Source: Amblyomma americanum
Taxonomy: Eukaryota > Arthropoda > Arachnida > Ixodida > Ixodidae
Length of the DNA: 64,000 nucleotides
Assembly (NCBI RefSeq): GCF_052857255.1
Contig: NC_135504.1
Coordinates: 136,946,929-137,010,928 of the forward strand
Direction of reading: 5' to 3'
The position numbers were made by a program, and so were the translations under genes. This document shows, piece after piece, positions 24,338 to 36,200 of this stretch. How positions within the stretch are numbered: position 1 is the stretch's first letter; each line of letters opens with the position of its first letter. The notes beneath the pieces were generated by a model. The model saw only the letters and a program-made list of their open reading frames with translations. It did not search any database and had not been told where the DNA came from.

Positions 24338-24621
24338 CTATAGACGAGCTACAGGTACGACCTCAGCGGAATCATGCCTACACGAATATACAACCAGCAT
24401 CTCATTCCCCGGATAATTCAGTGGACTTGGTGGCACCGACCATAGACACATGTTGCAATTCATCGTTTTTGTAGCACAGGTTCTGTGGCCGACTGGGCTC
24501 ATCACCAGCACGGAAGCACATGCTGCATAGTAAGGTGGTTTATCAGCGATGGTGGCAAAGCAGCTGCTTTTTCCAGGGAATACATGGCCCTGCACTAAGA
24601 TGAAGCAAGACCAGTGAACCG
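24338..24621 (+). repeat. Monomer type h4
   Basis: Markers are ctacaggtacgacc, cagcggaatc, cattccccgg, gcaattcatcg, gctgcatagtaaggtgg, gatggtggc and ggaatacatggccc. Also at 14715, 17553, 31139, 37939, 42761, 47011 and 59401. Related copies at 5951, 11029 and 20652 read attcatgg where h4 has attcatcg. Confidence 0.88.
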
Positions 24622-24905
24622 TTATAGATGAGCTACAGCTCTTACATCAGCGAAATTATGCTTACACGAGCATACAACCAGCATCTCATTAGCCGGATAA
24701 TTCAGTAGACTTGGTGGCACCGACCCTAGACACATGTTGCAATTCTTCGTTTTTGTAGCAAAGGTTCTGTGGCCGACTTGGCTCATCACCAGCACGGACG
24801 CACATTCTCCATAGGAAGGCGGTTTATCAGCGATGGCGGCAAAGCAGCTGCTTTTTCCAGGGAATACATGCCCCTACACTAAGATGAAGCAAGCCCAGTG
24901 AACCG
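24622..24905 (+). repeat. Monomer type h5
   Basis: Markers are gttatagatgagc, cttacatcagc, gcttacacgagc, cattagccgg, cagtagac, cgaccctag, gtagcaaagg, gacttggctc and cacggacgcacattc. Also at 129, 6235, 11313, 14999, 17837, 31423, 38223 and 43045. The left-hand copies have 'tatgacatc' where the HOR copies have 'tcttacatc' or 'tattacatc'. Confidence 0.88.
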
Positions 24906-25189
24906 TTATAGACGAGCTACAGCTATGACCTCAGCAAAATCATGCCTACACGAACATACAACCAGCATCTCACTCGCCGGATAATTCTGTGGACTTGGTG
25001 GCACCGACCTTAGACACATGTTGCAATTCAACGTTTTTGTAGGACAGGTTATGTGGCCGACTGGGATCATAACCAGCACGGAAGCACATGCTCCATAGGA
25101 AGGCGGTGTATCAGGGATGGCGGCAAAGCAGCTGCTTTTTCTAATGAATTCATGCCCCTACACTAAGATGAAGCAAGCCCAGTGAACCG
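24906..25189 (+). repeat. Monomer type h6
   Basis: Markers are cagcaaaatc, ctcactcgccgg, attctgtggac, caacgtttttgtagg, gggatcataacc, ggtgtatcaggg and ctaatgaattcatg. The last marker makes an EcoRI site. Its right half is the same as in h9 and h13. Confidence 0.88.
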
Positions 25190-25473
25190 TTATAGACGAG
25201 CTGCAGCTATGACCTCAGCAAAATCATGCCTACACGAGCATACAACCAGCATCTCATTCGCCGGATAAATCAGTGGCCTTGGTTGCGCCTACCATAGCCA
25301 CATGTTGCAATTCTTCGTTTTTGTAGCACAGGTTCTGTGGCCGACTAGGCTCATCACCAGCACGGAAGCACATGCTCCATAGGAAGGCGGTTTTTCAGCG
25401 ATGGCGGCAAAGCAGCTGCCTTTTCCAGGGAATACATGCAACTGCACTAAGATGAAGCAAGCCCAGTGAACCG
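25190..25473 (+). repeat. Monomer type h7
   Basis: Markers are gagctgcagctatg, ataaatcagtggcc, ggttgcgcctaccatagcc, gactaggctc, ggtttttcagcg and gcagctgcctttt. Also at 15574, 18412, 31991, 38791 and 61952. It shares its left half with h10 and h14. Confidence 0.88.
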
Positions 25474-25757
25474 TTATAGACGAGCTACAGCTATGACCTC
25501 AGCGAAATCATGCCTACACAAACATACAACCAGCATCTCAATCGCCAGATAATTCAGTGGACTTGGTGCCACCGACCATAGACACATGTTGCAATTCAAC
25601 GTTTTTGTTGGACAGGTTATGTGGCCGACAGGGCTCATAACCAGCACGGAAGCACATTCTCCATAGTAAGGTGGTTTATCAGCGATGGCGGCAAAGCAGC
25701 TGCTTTTTCCAGGAAATACATGCCCCTTCACTAAGATGAAGCATGCCCAGTGAACCG
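25474..25757 (+). repeat. Monomer type h8
   Basis: Markers are cctacacaaacatac, ctcaatcgcc, ggtgccaccg, caacgtttttgttgg, gacagggctcataacc, cacattctcc and gatgaagcatgcc. Also at 15851, 18689, 32275, 39075, 43613, 50698 and 55756; a related type lies at 412, 6518 and 11596. Confidence 0.88.
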
Positions 25758-26041
25758 TTATAGACGAGCTACAGCTATGACCTCACCGAAATCATGCCTA
25801 CACGAATATACAACCAGCATCTCATTCGCCGGATAATTCAGCGGACTTGGTGGCACCGACCATAGACACATGTTGCAATTCATCGTTTTTGTAGCACAGG
25901 TTATGTGGCTGACTGGGCTCATAACCAGCACGGAAGCACATGCTCCATAGGAAGGCGGTGTATCAGGGATGGCGGCAAAGCAGCTGCTTTTTCTAATGAA
26001 TTCATGCCCCTACACTAAGATGAAGCCAGCCCAGTGAACCG
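25758..26041 (+). repeat. Monomer type h9
   Basis: Markers are cctcaccgaaatc, cgaatatac, cagcggac, gcaattcatcg, ggttatgtgg, ctcataacc, ggtgtatcaggg and ctaatgaattcatg. Also near 696, 6802, 11880, 18973, 32559, 39359, 43897, 47295, 50982 and 56040. Confidence 0.88.
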
Positions 26042-26324
26042 TTATAGACGAGCTGCAGCTATGACCTCAGCAAAATCATGCCTACACGAGCATACAACCA
26101 GCATCTCATTCGCCGGATAAATCAGTGGCCTTGGTTGCGCCAACTTAGCCACATGTTGCAATTCTTCGTTTTTGTAGCACAGGTTCTGTGGCCGACTGGG
26201 CTCAGCACCAGCACGGAAGCACATGCTGTATAGTAAGGCGGTTTATCAGCGATGGCGGCAAAGCAGCTGTTTTTTTCCAGAAAATACATGCCACTTCACT
26301 AAGATGAAGCAAGCCCAGTGAACC
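26042..26324 (+). repeat. Monomer type h10
   Basis: Markers are gagctgcagctatg, ataaatcagtggcc, ggttgcgccaacttagcc, ctcagcacc, gctgtatag and gcagctgtttttt. Also at 980, 7086, 12163, 19257, 21786, 32843, 39643, 44181, 47579, 51266 and 56324. It is the steady left neighbour of an h11/h12/h19-type monomer. Confidence 0.88.
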
Positions 26325-26608
26325 TTATAGACGAGCTACAGCTATGACCTCAGCGAAATCATGCCTACACGAACATACAACCAGCATTTCATTCGCCGGA
26401 TAATTCAGTGGACTTGGTGGCACCGACCATAGACACATGTTGCAATTCTTCGTTTTGGTAGCACAGGTTCTGTGGCCGACTGGGCTCATCACCAGCACGG
26501 AAGCACATGCTCCATTGAAAGGCGGTTTATCAGCGATGGCGGCAAAGAAACTGCTTTTTCCAGGGAATACATGCCCCTACACTACGATGAAGCAAGCCCA
26601 GTGAACCG
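26325..26608 (+). repeat. Monomer type h11
   Basis: The left part is h19-like (catttcattc, gttttggtagc, ccattgaaagg). The end differs: gcaaagaaactgc, ggaatacatgcccctacactacg. Also at 33126 and 47862. It is absent, fused into h12, at 39925, 44463, 51548 and 56606. Confidence 0.85.
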
Positions 26609-26892
26609 TTATAGACGAGCTACAGCTATGACCTCAGCAAAATTATGCCTACACAAACATACAACCAGCATCTCACTCGCCGGATAATTCTGTGGACTTG
26701 GTGGCACCGACCATAGACACATGTTGCAATTCAACGTTTTTGTAGGACAGGTTATGTGGCCGACTGGGCTCATAACCAGCACGGAAGCACATTCTCCATA
26801 GTAAGGTGGTTTATCAGCGATGGCGGCAAAGCAGCTGCTTTTTCCAGGAAATACATGCCCCTTCACTAAGATGAAGCATGCCCAGTGAACCG
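26609..26892 (+). repeat. Monomer type h12
   Basis: Markers are cagcaaaattatgcc, cacaaacatac, ctcactcgcc, attctgtggac, caacgtttttgtagg, ctcataacc, cacattctcc and gatgaagcatgcc. Also at 33409, 48145 and 63647, and as the right part of the h11/h12 hybrids. Confidence 0.88.
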
Positions 26893-27176
26893 TTATAGAC
26901 GAGCTACAGCTATGACCTCACCGTAATCATGCCTACACGAATATACAACCAGCATCTCATTCGCCGGATAATTCAGCGGACTTGGTGGCACCGACCATAG
27001 ACACATGTTGCAATTCATCGTTTTTGTAGCACAGGTTATGTGGCCGACTGGGCTCATAACCAGCACGGAAGCACATGCTCCATAGGAAGGCGGTGTATCA
27101 GGGATGGCGGCAAAGCAGCTGCTTTTTCTAATGAATTCATGCGCCAACACTAAGATGAAGCAAGCCCAGTGAACCG
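26893..27176 (+). repeat. Monomer type h13
   Basis: Nearly h9, but with cctcaccgtaatc. Here the end reads cattcatgcgccaac-like 'gcgccaacac' where other copies have 'gcccctacac'. Also at 33693, 44747, 48429, 51832 and 56890; as the left part of a hybrid at 40209. Confidence 0.85.
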
Positions 27177-27460
27177 TTATAGACGAGCTGCAGCTATGAC
27201 CTCAGCAAAATCATTCCTACACGAGCATACAACCAGCATCTCATTCGCCGGATAAATCAGTGGCCTTGGTGCCACCGACCATAGACACATGTTGCAATTC
27301 TTCGTTTTTGTAGCACAGGTTCTGTGGCCGACAGTGCTCAGCACCAGCACGGAAGCACATGCTGTATAGTAAGGCGGTTTGTCAGCGATGGCGGCAAAGC
27401 AGCTGTTTTTTCCAGGAAATACATGACCCTTCACTAAGATGAAGCAAGCCCAGTGAACCG
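27177..27460 (+). repeat. Monomer type h14
   Basis: Markers are gagctgcag, aaaatcattcc, ataaatcagtggcc, ggtgccaccg, gacagtgctcagcacc, ggtttgtcagcg and ggaaatacatgaccc. Also at 33977, 45031, 48713, 52116 and 57174. Confidence 0.88.
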
Positions 27461-27741
27461 TTATTGATGAGCTACAGCTATGACATCAGTGAAATCATGC
27501 CTACACGCATAGAACCAGCATCTCATTCGCCGGATAATTCAGTAGACTTGGTGGCACCGACCATAGACACATGTTGCATTTCTTCGTTTTTGTAGCACAG
27601 GTTCTTTGGCCGACTGGGCTCATCACCAGCACGGACGCACATTCTCCATACGAAGGCGGTTTATCAGCGATGGCGGCAAAGCAGCTGCTTTTTCCAGAGA
27701 TTACATGCCCCTACACTAAGATGAAGCAACCCAGTGAACCA
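27461..27741 (+). repeat. Monomer type h15 (281 bp)
   Basis: Markers are ttattgatgagc, gacatcagtg, cctacacgcatagaacc (three bases shorter), cagtagac, gcatttcttcg, gttctttggcc, cattctccatacgaagg and gagattacatgcccc. Also at 34261, 45315, 48997, 52400, 57458 and 62519. Confidence 0.88.
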
Positions 27742-28026
27742 TTATAGACGAGCTACACCTATGACCTCACTGAAATCATGCCTACACGAACATGCAACCA
27801 GCATCTCACTCGCCGGACAATTCAGTGGACTTGGTGTCACCGACCATAGACACATGTTGCAATTCTTCGTTTTTGCAGCACAGGTTCTGTGGCCGACTGT
27901 GCTCATCACCAGCAAAGAAGCACATGCACCATAGTAAGGCGGTTTATCAGCAATGGCGGCAAAGCAGCTGCTTTTTTCCAGAAAATACATGCCCCTTCAC
28001 TAAGATGATGCATGCCCAGTGAACCG
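27742..28026 (+). repeat. Monomer type h16
   Basis: Markers are gagctacacctatg, ctcactcgccggacaattc, gactgtgctcatcacc, agcaaagaagcacatgcacc, cagcaatggcgg, cttttttcc and gatgatgcatgcc. Also at 34542, 45597, 52681, 53775, 57739 and 62799; a related group lies at 2858, 4273 and 8218. Confidence 0.88.
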
Positions 28027-28306
28027 TAATAGAGGAGCTACAGCTATGACCTCACCCAAATCATGCCTACACGAACATACAACCAGCATCTCATTCGCCG
28101 GATAATTCAGTTGACTTGGCACCGACCATAGACACATGTTGCAAGTCTTCGTTTTTGTAGCACAGGTTATGTCGCCGACTGGGCTCATCACCAGCACAGA
28201 AGCACATGCTCCATAGTAAGGTGGTTTATCAGCGATGGCGGCAAAGCAGCTGCTTTTTATAGGGAATACATGCCCCTGCACTAAAATGAAGCAAGCCCAG
28301 TGAACC
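28027..28306 (+). repeat. Monomer type h17 (three bases shorter)
   Basis: Markers are ccgtaatag, cttggcaccgacc (gtg lost), gcaagtcttcg, gttatgtcgcc, cacagaagc and ctaaaatg. Also at 34827, 45882, 54060 and 60537; a related group lies at 3137, 4558 and 8497. Confidence 0.87.
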
Positions 28307-28586
28307 TTATAGACTAGCTACAACTATGACCTCAGCGAAATAATGCCTACACGAACATACAACCAGCATCTCATTCACCGGATAATTCAGTTGACTTGGC
28401 ACCGACCATAGACACATGTTGCAAGTCTTCGTTTTTGTAGCACAGGTTATGTGGCCGACTGGGCTCAGCACCAGCACGGAAGCACATGCTGTATAGTAAG
28501 GCGGTTTATCAGCGATGGCGGCAAAGCAGCTGTTTTTTCCAGAAAATACATGCCACTTCACTAAGATGAAGCAAGCCCAGTGAACC
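28307..28586 (+). repeat. Monomer type h18, inherited hybrid
   Basis: The left half is h1/h17-like (actagctacaactatg, cattcaccgg, cttggcaccg, gcaagtcttcg, gttatgt). From ggccgactgggctcagcacc it is h10-like (gctgtatag, gctgttttttcc). The same hybrid is at 35107 and 54340, so it formed before those copies spread. Confidence 0.85.
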
Positions 28587-28870
28587 TTATAGACGAGCTA
28601 CAGCTATGACCTCAGCGAAATCATGCCTACACGAACATACAACCAGCATTTCATTCGCCGGATAATTCAGTGGACTTGGTGGCACCGACCATAGACACAT
28701 GTTGCAATTCTTCGTTTTGGTAGCACAGGTTCTGTGGCCGACTGGGCTCATCACCAGCACGGAAGCACATGCTCCATTGAAAGGCGGTTTATCAGCGATG
28801 GCGGCAAAGCAGCTGGTTTTTACAGAGAATATATGCCCCTGCAATAAGATGAAGCAAGCCCGGTGAACCA
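28587..28870 (+). repeat. Monomer type h19
   Basis: Markers are catttcattc, gttttggtagc, ccattgaaagg, gcagctggtttttacag, gaatatatgcccctgcaataag and agcccggtg. Also at 1262 (with the insertion), 7368, 12445, 22068, 35387, 49562 and 54620. The cagctgg variant breaks the 14-bp palindrome found in most monomers. Confidence 0.88.
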
Positions 28871-29154
28871 TTATATACGAGCTACAGCTATGACATCTGC
28901 GAAATCATGCCTACACGAGCATACAAGCAGCATCTCATTCGCCGGATAATTCAGTGGACTTGGTGGCCCCGGTCATAGACACATGTTGCAATTCTTCGTT
29001 TTTGTAGCACAGGTTCTGTGGCCGACTCGACTCGTCACCAGCACGGAAGCACATGCTCCATAGGAAGGCGGTTTATCAGCGATGGCGGCAAAGCAGCTGC
29101 TTTTTCCAGGGAATACATGCCCCTGCACTAAGATGAAGCAAGCCCAGTGAACCG
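28871..29154 (+). repeat. Monomer type h20
   Basis: Markers are attatatacgag, gacatctgcg, gcatacaagcagc, ggtggccccggtc, gactcgactcgtcacc and ggaatacatgcccctgc. Also at 12729, 22352, 35671, 40493, 49846 and 54904, and with gactggactcgtc at 1723. Confidence 0.87.
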
Positions 29155-29438
29155 TTATAGTCGAGCTACAGCTATGACCTCAGCGAAATCATGCCTACAC
29201 GAACATACAACCAGCATCTCATGCGCCGGATAATTCAGTGGACTTGGTGCCGCCGACCATAGACACATGTTGCAATTCTTCGTTTTTGTAGCACAGGTTC
29301 TGTGGCCGACTGGGCTCAGCACCAGCACGGAAGCACATGCTGTATAGTAAGGCGGTTTATCAGCGATGGCGGCAAAGCAGCTGCTCTTTCCAGGGAATAC
29401 ATGCAACTGCACTAAGATGAAGCAAGCCCAGTGAACCG
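29155..29438 (+). repeat. Monomer type h21
   Basis: Markers are ttatagtcgagc, ctcatgcgcc, ggtgccgccg, ctcagcacc, gctgtatag, gctgctctttcc and acatgcaactgc. Also at 2007, 13013, 22636, 35955, 40777, 50130 and 55188. h22 differs from it at only a few sites, so the pair looks like a local doubling. Confidence 0.87.
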
Positions 29439-29722
29439 TTATAGACGAGCTACAGCTATGACTTTAGCGAAATCATGCCTACACGAACATACAACCAGCA
29501 TCTCATGCGCCGGATAATTCAGTGGACTTGGTGCCGCCGACCATAGACACATGTTGCAATTCTTCGTTTTTGTAGCACAGGTTCTGTGGCCGACTGGGCT
29601 CAGCACCAGCACGGAAGCACATGCTGTATAGTAAGGCGGTTTATCAGCGATGGCGGCAAAGCAGCTGCTCTTTCCAGGGAATACATGCAACTGCACTAAG
29701 ATGAAACAAGCCCAGTGAAGCG
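29439..29722 (+). repeat. Monomer type h22
   Basis: As h21 but with ctatgactttagcg and an end of gatgaaacaagcccagtgaagcg. Also at 2291, 13297, 22920, 36239, 41061, 50414 and 55472. At 50414 and 55472 its end reads gaagcaagcccagtgaaccg, marking the jump to h8. Confidence 0.87.
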
Positions 29723-30005
29723 CTATAGACGAGCTACAGGTACGACCTCAGCGGAATCATGACTACACGAATATACAACCAGCATATCATTCCCCGGATA
29801 ATTCAGTGGACTTGATGGCACCGACCATAGACACATGTTGCAATTCATCGTTTTTGTAGCACAGGTTCTGTGGTCGACTGGGCTCATCACCAGCACGGAA
29901 GCACATGCTGCATAGTAAGGTGGTTTTTCAGCAATGGTGGCAAAGCAGCTGCTTTTTCCAGGGATTACATGCCCCTACATTAAGATGAAGCGACCCAGTG
30001 AACCG
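29723..30005 (+). repeat. Monomer type h23
   Basis: Markers are ctatagacg, ctacaggtacgacc, catgactacacg, catatcattcc, cttgatggc, gcaattcatcg and gatggtggc. Also at 36523 and 41345. At 13581, 16419 and 23204 its left half is joined directly to the right half of h24 (gttttaattc). Confidence 0.86.
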
Positions 30006-30288
30006 TTATAGATGAGCTACACCTATGACCTCAGCGAAATCATGCCTACAGAACATACAACCAGCATCTCACTCGTCGGACAATTCAGTGGACTTGGTGA
30101 CACCGACCATAGACACGTGTTTTAATTCTTCGTTTTTGTAGCACAGGTTCTGTGGCCGACTGGGCTCATCACCAGCAAAGAAGCACATGCACCATAGTAA
30201 GGCGGTTTATCAGCAATGGCGGCAAAGCAGCTGCTTTTTTCCAGGAAATACATGCCCCTTCACTAAGATGATGCATGCCCAGTGAACC
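30006..30288 (+). repeat. Monomer type h24
   Basis: Markers are gttatagatgagctacacc, cctacagaacatac, ctcgtcggacaattc, ggtgacacc, cacgtgttttaattc and agcaaagaagc. Also at 36806, 41628 and about 60255, with a related copy at 7652. It shares its right half with h16. Confidence 0.86.
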
Positions 30289-33200
30289 TTATAGAATAGC
30301 TACAACTATGACCTCAGCGAAATAATGCCTACACGAACATACAACCAGCATCTCATTCACCGGATAATTATGTGGACATGGTGGCACCGGCCATATACAC
30401 ATGTTGCAATTCTTCGTTTTTGTAGCACTGGTTCTGAGGCCGACTGGGTTCATCATCAGCACGGAAGCACATGCTCCATAGTAAGGCGGTTTATCAGCGA
30501 TGGCGGCAAAGCAGCTGCTTTTTCCAGAAAATACATGCCCCTTCACTAAGATGAAGCAAGCCCAGTGAACCTTATAGACGAGCTACAGTTATGACCTCAG
30601 GGAAATCATGCCTACACGAACATACAACCAGCATCTCATTCGCCGGATAATTCAGTGGACTTGGTGGCACCGACCATAGACACATGTTTCAATTCTTCGT
30701 TTTGGTAGCACAGGTTCTGTGGCCGACTGGGCTCATCACCAGCACGGAAGCACATGCTCCATTGAAAGGCGGTTTATCAGCGATGGCGGCAAAGCAGCTG
30801 GTTTTTACAGAGAATATATGCCCCTGCACTAAGATGAAGCAAGCCCGGTGAACCATTATATACGAGCTACAGCTATGACATCTGCGAAATCATGCCTACA
30901 CGAGCATACAAGCAGCATCTCATTCGCCGGATAATTCAGTGGACTTGGTGCCACCGACCATAGACACATGTTGCAATTCTTCGTTTTTGTAGCACAGGGT
31001 CTGTGGCCGACTGGGCTCATCACCAGCACGGAAGCACATGCTCCATAGGAAGGCGGTTTATCAGCGATGGCGGCAAGCAGCTGCCTTTTCCAGGGAATAC
31101 ATGCAACTGCACTAAGATGAAACAAGCCAAGTGAAGCGCTATAGACGAGCTACAGGTACGACCTCAGCGGAATCATGCCTACACGAATATACAACCAGCA
31201 TCTCATTCCCCGGATAATTCAGTGGACTTGGTGGCACCGACCATAGACACATGTTGCAATTCATCGTTTTTGTAGCACAGGTTCTGTGGCCGACTGGGCT
31301 CATCACCAGCACGGAAGCACATGCTGCATAGTAAGGTGGTTTATCAGCGATGGTGGCAAAGCAGCTGCTTTTTCCAGGGAATACATGGCCCTGCACTAAG
31401 ATGAAGCAAGACCAGTGAACCGTTATAGATGAGCTACAGCTCTTACATCAGCGAAATTATGCTTACACGAGCATACAACCAGCATCTCATTAGCCGGATA
31501 ATTCAGTAGACTTGGTGGCACCGACCCTAGACACATGTTGCAATTCTTCGTTTTTGTAGCAAAGGTTCTGTGGCCGACTTGGCTCATCACCAGCACGGAC
31601 GCACATTCTCCATAGGAAGGCGGTTTATCAGCGATGGCGGCAAAGCAGCTGCTTTTTCCAGGGAATACATGCCCCTACACTAAGATGAAGCAAGCCCAGT
31701 GAACCGTTATAGACGAGCTACAGCTATGACCTCAGCAAAATCATGCCTACACGAACATACAACCAGCATCTCACTCGCCGGATAATTCTGTGGACTTGGT
31801 GGCACCGACCTTAGACACATGTTGCAATTCAACGTTTTTGTAGGACAGGTTATGTGGCCGACTGGGATCATAACCAGCACGGAAGCACATGCTCCATAGG
31901 AAGGCGGTGTATCAGGGATGGTGGCAAAGCAGCTGCTTTTTCTAATGAATTCATGCCCCTACACTAAGATGAAGCAAGCCCAGTGAACCGTTATAGACGA
32001 GCTGCAGCTATGACCTCAGCAAAATCATGCCTACACGAGCATACAACCAGCATCTCATTCGCCGGATAAATCAGTGGCCTTGGTTGCGCCTACCATAGCC
32101 ACATGTTGCAATTCTTCGTTTTTGTAGCACAGGTTCTGTGGCCGACTAGGCTCATCACCAGCACGGAAGCACATGCTCCATAGGAAGGCGGTTTTTCAGC
32201 GATGGCGGCAAAGCAGCTGCCTTTTCCAGGGAATACATGCAACTGCACTAAGATGAAGCAAGCCCAGTGAACCGTTATAGACGAGCTACAGCTATGACCT
32301 CAGCGAAATCATGCCTACACAAACATACAACCAGCATCTCAATCGCCAGATAATTCAGTGGACTTGGTGCCACCGACCATAGACACATGTTGCAATTCAA
32401 CGTTTTTGTTGGACAGGTTATGTGGCCGACAGGGCTCATAACCAGCACGGAAGCACATTCTCCATAGTAAGGTGGTTTATCAGCGATGGCGGCAAAGCAG
32501 CTGCTTTTTCCAGGAAATACATGCCCCTTCACTAAGATGAAGCATGCCCAGTGAACCGTTATAGACGAGCTACAGCTATGACCTCACCGAAATCATGCCT
32601 ACACGAATATACAACCAGCATCTCATTCGCCGGATAATTCAGCGGACTTGGTGGCACCGACCATAGACACATGTTGCAATTCATCGTTTTTGTAGCACAG
32701 GTTATGTGGCCGACTGGGCTCATAACCAGCACGGAAGCACATGCTCCATAGGAAGGCGGTGTATCAGGGATGGCGGCAAAGCAGCTGCTTTTTCTAATGA
32801 ATTCATGCCCCTACACTAAGATGAAGCCAGCCCAGTGAACCGTTATAGACGAGCTGCAGCTATGACCTCAGCAAAATCATGCCTACACGAGCATACAACC
32901 AGCATCTCATTCGCCGGATAAATCAGTGGCCTTGGTTGCACCAACTTAGCCACATGTTGCAATTCTTCGTTTTTGTAGCACAGGTTCTGTGGCCGACTGG
33001 GCTCAGCACCAGCACGGAAGCACATGCTGTATAGTAAGGCGGTTTATCAGCGATGGCGGCAAAGCAGCTGTTTTTTCCAGAAAATACATGCCACTTCACT
33101 AAGATGAAGCAAGCCCAGTGAACCTTATAGACGAGCTACAGCTATGACCTCAGCGAAATCATGCCTACACGAACATACAACCAGCATTTCATTCGCCGGA

Positions 33201-36200
33201 TAATTCAGTGGACTTGGTGGCACCGACCATAGACACATGTTGCAATTCTTCGTTTTGGTAGCACAGGTTCTGTGGCCGACTGGGCTCATCACCAGCACGG
33301 AAGCACATGCTCCATTGAAAGGCGGTTTATCAGCGATGGCGGCAAAGAAACTGCTTTTTCCAGGGAATACATGCCCCTACACTACGATGAAGCAAGCCCA
33401 GTGAACCGTTATAGACGAGCTACAGCTATGACCTCAGCAAAATTATGCCTACACAAACATACAACCAGCATCTCACTCGCCGGATAATTCTGTGGACTTG
33501 GTGGCACCGACCATAGACACATGTTGCAATTCAACGTTTTTGTAGGACAGGTTATGTGGCCGACTGGGCTCATAACCAGCACGGAAGCACATTCTCCATA
33601 GTAAGGTGGTTTATCAGCGATGGCGGCAAAGCAGCTGCTTTTTCCAGGAAATACATGCCCCTTCACTAAGATGAAGCATGCCCAGTGAACCGTTATAGAC
33701 GAGCTACAGCTATGACCTCACCGTAATCATGCCTACACGAATATACAACCAGCATCTCATTCGCCGGATAATTCAGCGGACTTGGTGGCACCGACCATAG
33801 ACACATGTTGCAATTCATCGTTTTTGTAGCACAGGTTATGTGGCCGACTGGGCTCATAACCAGCACGGAAGCACATGCTCCATAGGAAGGCGGTGTATCA
33901 GGGATGGCGGCAAAGCAGCTGCTTTTTCTAATGAATTCATGCCCCTACACTAAGATGAAGCAAGCCCAGTGAACCGTTATAGACGAGCTGCAGCTATGAC
34001 CTCAGCAAAATCATTCCTACACGAGCATACAACCAGCATCTCATTCGCCGGATAAATCAGTGGCCTTGGTGCCACCGACCATAGACACATGTTGCAATTC
34101 TTCGTTTTTGTAGCACAGGTTCTGTGGCCGACAGTGCTCAGCACCAGCACGGAAGCACATGCTGTATAGTAAGGCGGTTTGTCAGCGATGGCGGCAAAGC
34201 AGCTGTTTTTTCCAGGAAATACATGACCCTTCACTAAGATGAAGCAAGCCCAGTGAACCGTTATTGATGAGCTACAGCTATGACATCAGTGAAATCATGC
34301 CTACACGCATAGAACCAGCATCTCATTCGCCGGATAATTCAGTAGACTTGGTGGCACCGACCATAGACACATGTTGCATTTCTTCGTTTTTGTAGCACAG
34401 GTTCTTTGGCCGACTGGGCTCATCACCAGCACGGACGCACATTCTCCATACGAAGGCGGTTTATCAGCGATGGCGGCAAAGCAGCTGCTTTTTCCAGAGA
34501 TTACATGCCCCTACACTAAGATGAAGCAACCCAGTGAACCATTATAGACGAGCTACACCTATGACCTCACTGAAATCATGCCTACACGAACATACAACCA
34601 GCATCTCACTCGCCGGACAATTCAGTGGACTTGGTGTCACCGACCATAGACACATGTTGCAATTCTTCGTTTTTGCAGCACAGGTTCTGTGGCCGACTGT
34701 GCTCATCACCAGCAAAGAAGCACATGCACCATAGTAAGGCGGTTTATCAGCAATGGCGGCAAAGCAGCTGCTTTTTTCCAGAAAATACATGCCCCTTCAC
34801 TAAGATGATGCATGCCCAGTGAACCGTAATAGAGGAGCTACAGCTATGACCTCACCCAAATCATGCCTACACGAACATACAACCAGCATCTCATTCGCCG
34901 GATAATTCAGTTGACTTGGCACCGACCATAGACACATGTTGCAAGTCTTCGTTTTTGTAGCACAGGTTATGTCGCCGACTGGGCTCATCACCAGCACAGA
35001 AGCACATGCTCCATAGTAAGGTGGTTTATCAGCGATGGCGGCAAAGCAGCTGCTTTTTATAGGGAATACATGCCCCTGCACTAAAATGAAGCAAGCCCAG
35101 TGAACCTTATAGACTAGCTACAACTATGACCTCAGCGAAATAATGCCTACACGAACATACAACCAGCATCTCATTCACCGGATAATTCAGTTGACTTGGC
35201 ACCGACCATAGACACATGTTGCAAGTCTTCGTTTTTGTAGCACAGGTTATGTGGCCGACTGGGCTCAGCACCAGCACGGAAGCACATGCTGTATAGTAAG
35301 GCGGTTTATCAGCGATGGCGGCAAAGCAGCTGTTTTTTCCAGAAAATACATGCCACTTCACTAAGATGAAGCAAGCCCAGTGAACCTTATAGACGAGCTA
35401 CAGCTATGACCTCAGCGAAATCATGCCTACACGAACATACAACCAGCATTTCATTCGCCGGATAATTCAGTGGTCTTGGTGGCACCGACCATAGACACAT
35501 GTTGCAATTCTTCGTTTTGGTAGCACAGGTTCTGTGGCCGACTGGGCTCATCACCAGCACGGAAGCACATGCTCCATTGAAAGGCGGTTTATCAGCGATG
35601 GCGGCAAAGCAGCTGGTTTTTACAGAGAATATATGCCCCTGCAATAAGATGAAGCAAGCCCGGTGAACCATTATATACGAGCTACAGCTATGACATCTGC
35701 GAAATCATGCCTACACGAGCATACAAGCAGCATCTCATTCGCCGGATAATTCAGTGGACTTGGTGGCCCCGGTCATAGACACATGTTGCAATTCTTCGTT
35801 TTTGTAGCACAGGTTCTGTGGCCGACTCGACTCGTCACCAGCACGGAAGCACATGCTCCATAGGAAGGCGGTTTATCAGCGATGGCGGCAAAGCAGCTGC
35901 TTTTTCCAGGGAATACATGCCCCTGCACTAAGATGAAGCAAGCCCAGTGAACCGTTATAGTCGAGCTACAGCTATGACCTCAGCGAAATCATGCCTACAC
36001 GAACATACAACCAGCATCTCATGCGCCGGATAATTCAGTGGACTTGGTGCCGCCGACCATAGACACATGTTGCAATTCTTCGTTTTTGTAGCACAGGTTC
36101 TGTGGCCGACTGGGCTCAGCACCAGCACGGAAGCACATGCTGTATAGTAAGGCGGTTTATCAGCGATGGCGGCAAAGCAGCTGCTCTTTCCAGGGAATAC

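Larger units (their letters stand above)
19580..25921 (+). repeat. 6.3-kb copy of 9957-16298 at 9,623-bp offset
   Basis: Monomer order, diagnostic variants and even the 22-bp deletion type (10767 and 20390) are shared at a constant offset of 9,623 bp. The left limit is a hybrid monomer at 19539, with h19-like sequence up to 'catctcatt' and h1 sequence from 'caccgg'. The right limit is where this copy reads ctcataacc (about 25,915) while the other reads ctcagcacc (16,292). One internal interval, 21074-21397, does not match and is listed separately. Confidence 0.85.
23488..30288 (+). repeat. Higher-order repeat copy 1, 24 monomers (6,801 bp)
   Basis: This is the first complete copy of a 24-monomer unit, used here as the reference for types h1-h24. 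The next copy follows at an offset of 6,801 bp up to about 26.4 kb and 6,800 bp after it. The one-base change is a T-run in h10, gctgttttttt here against one T fewer at 33,069. Monomers within the unit differ from each other far more than from the same position in the next copy. Confidence 0.9.
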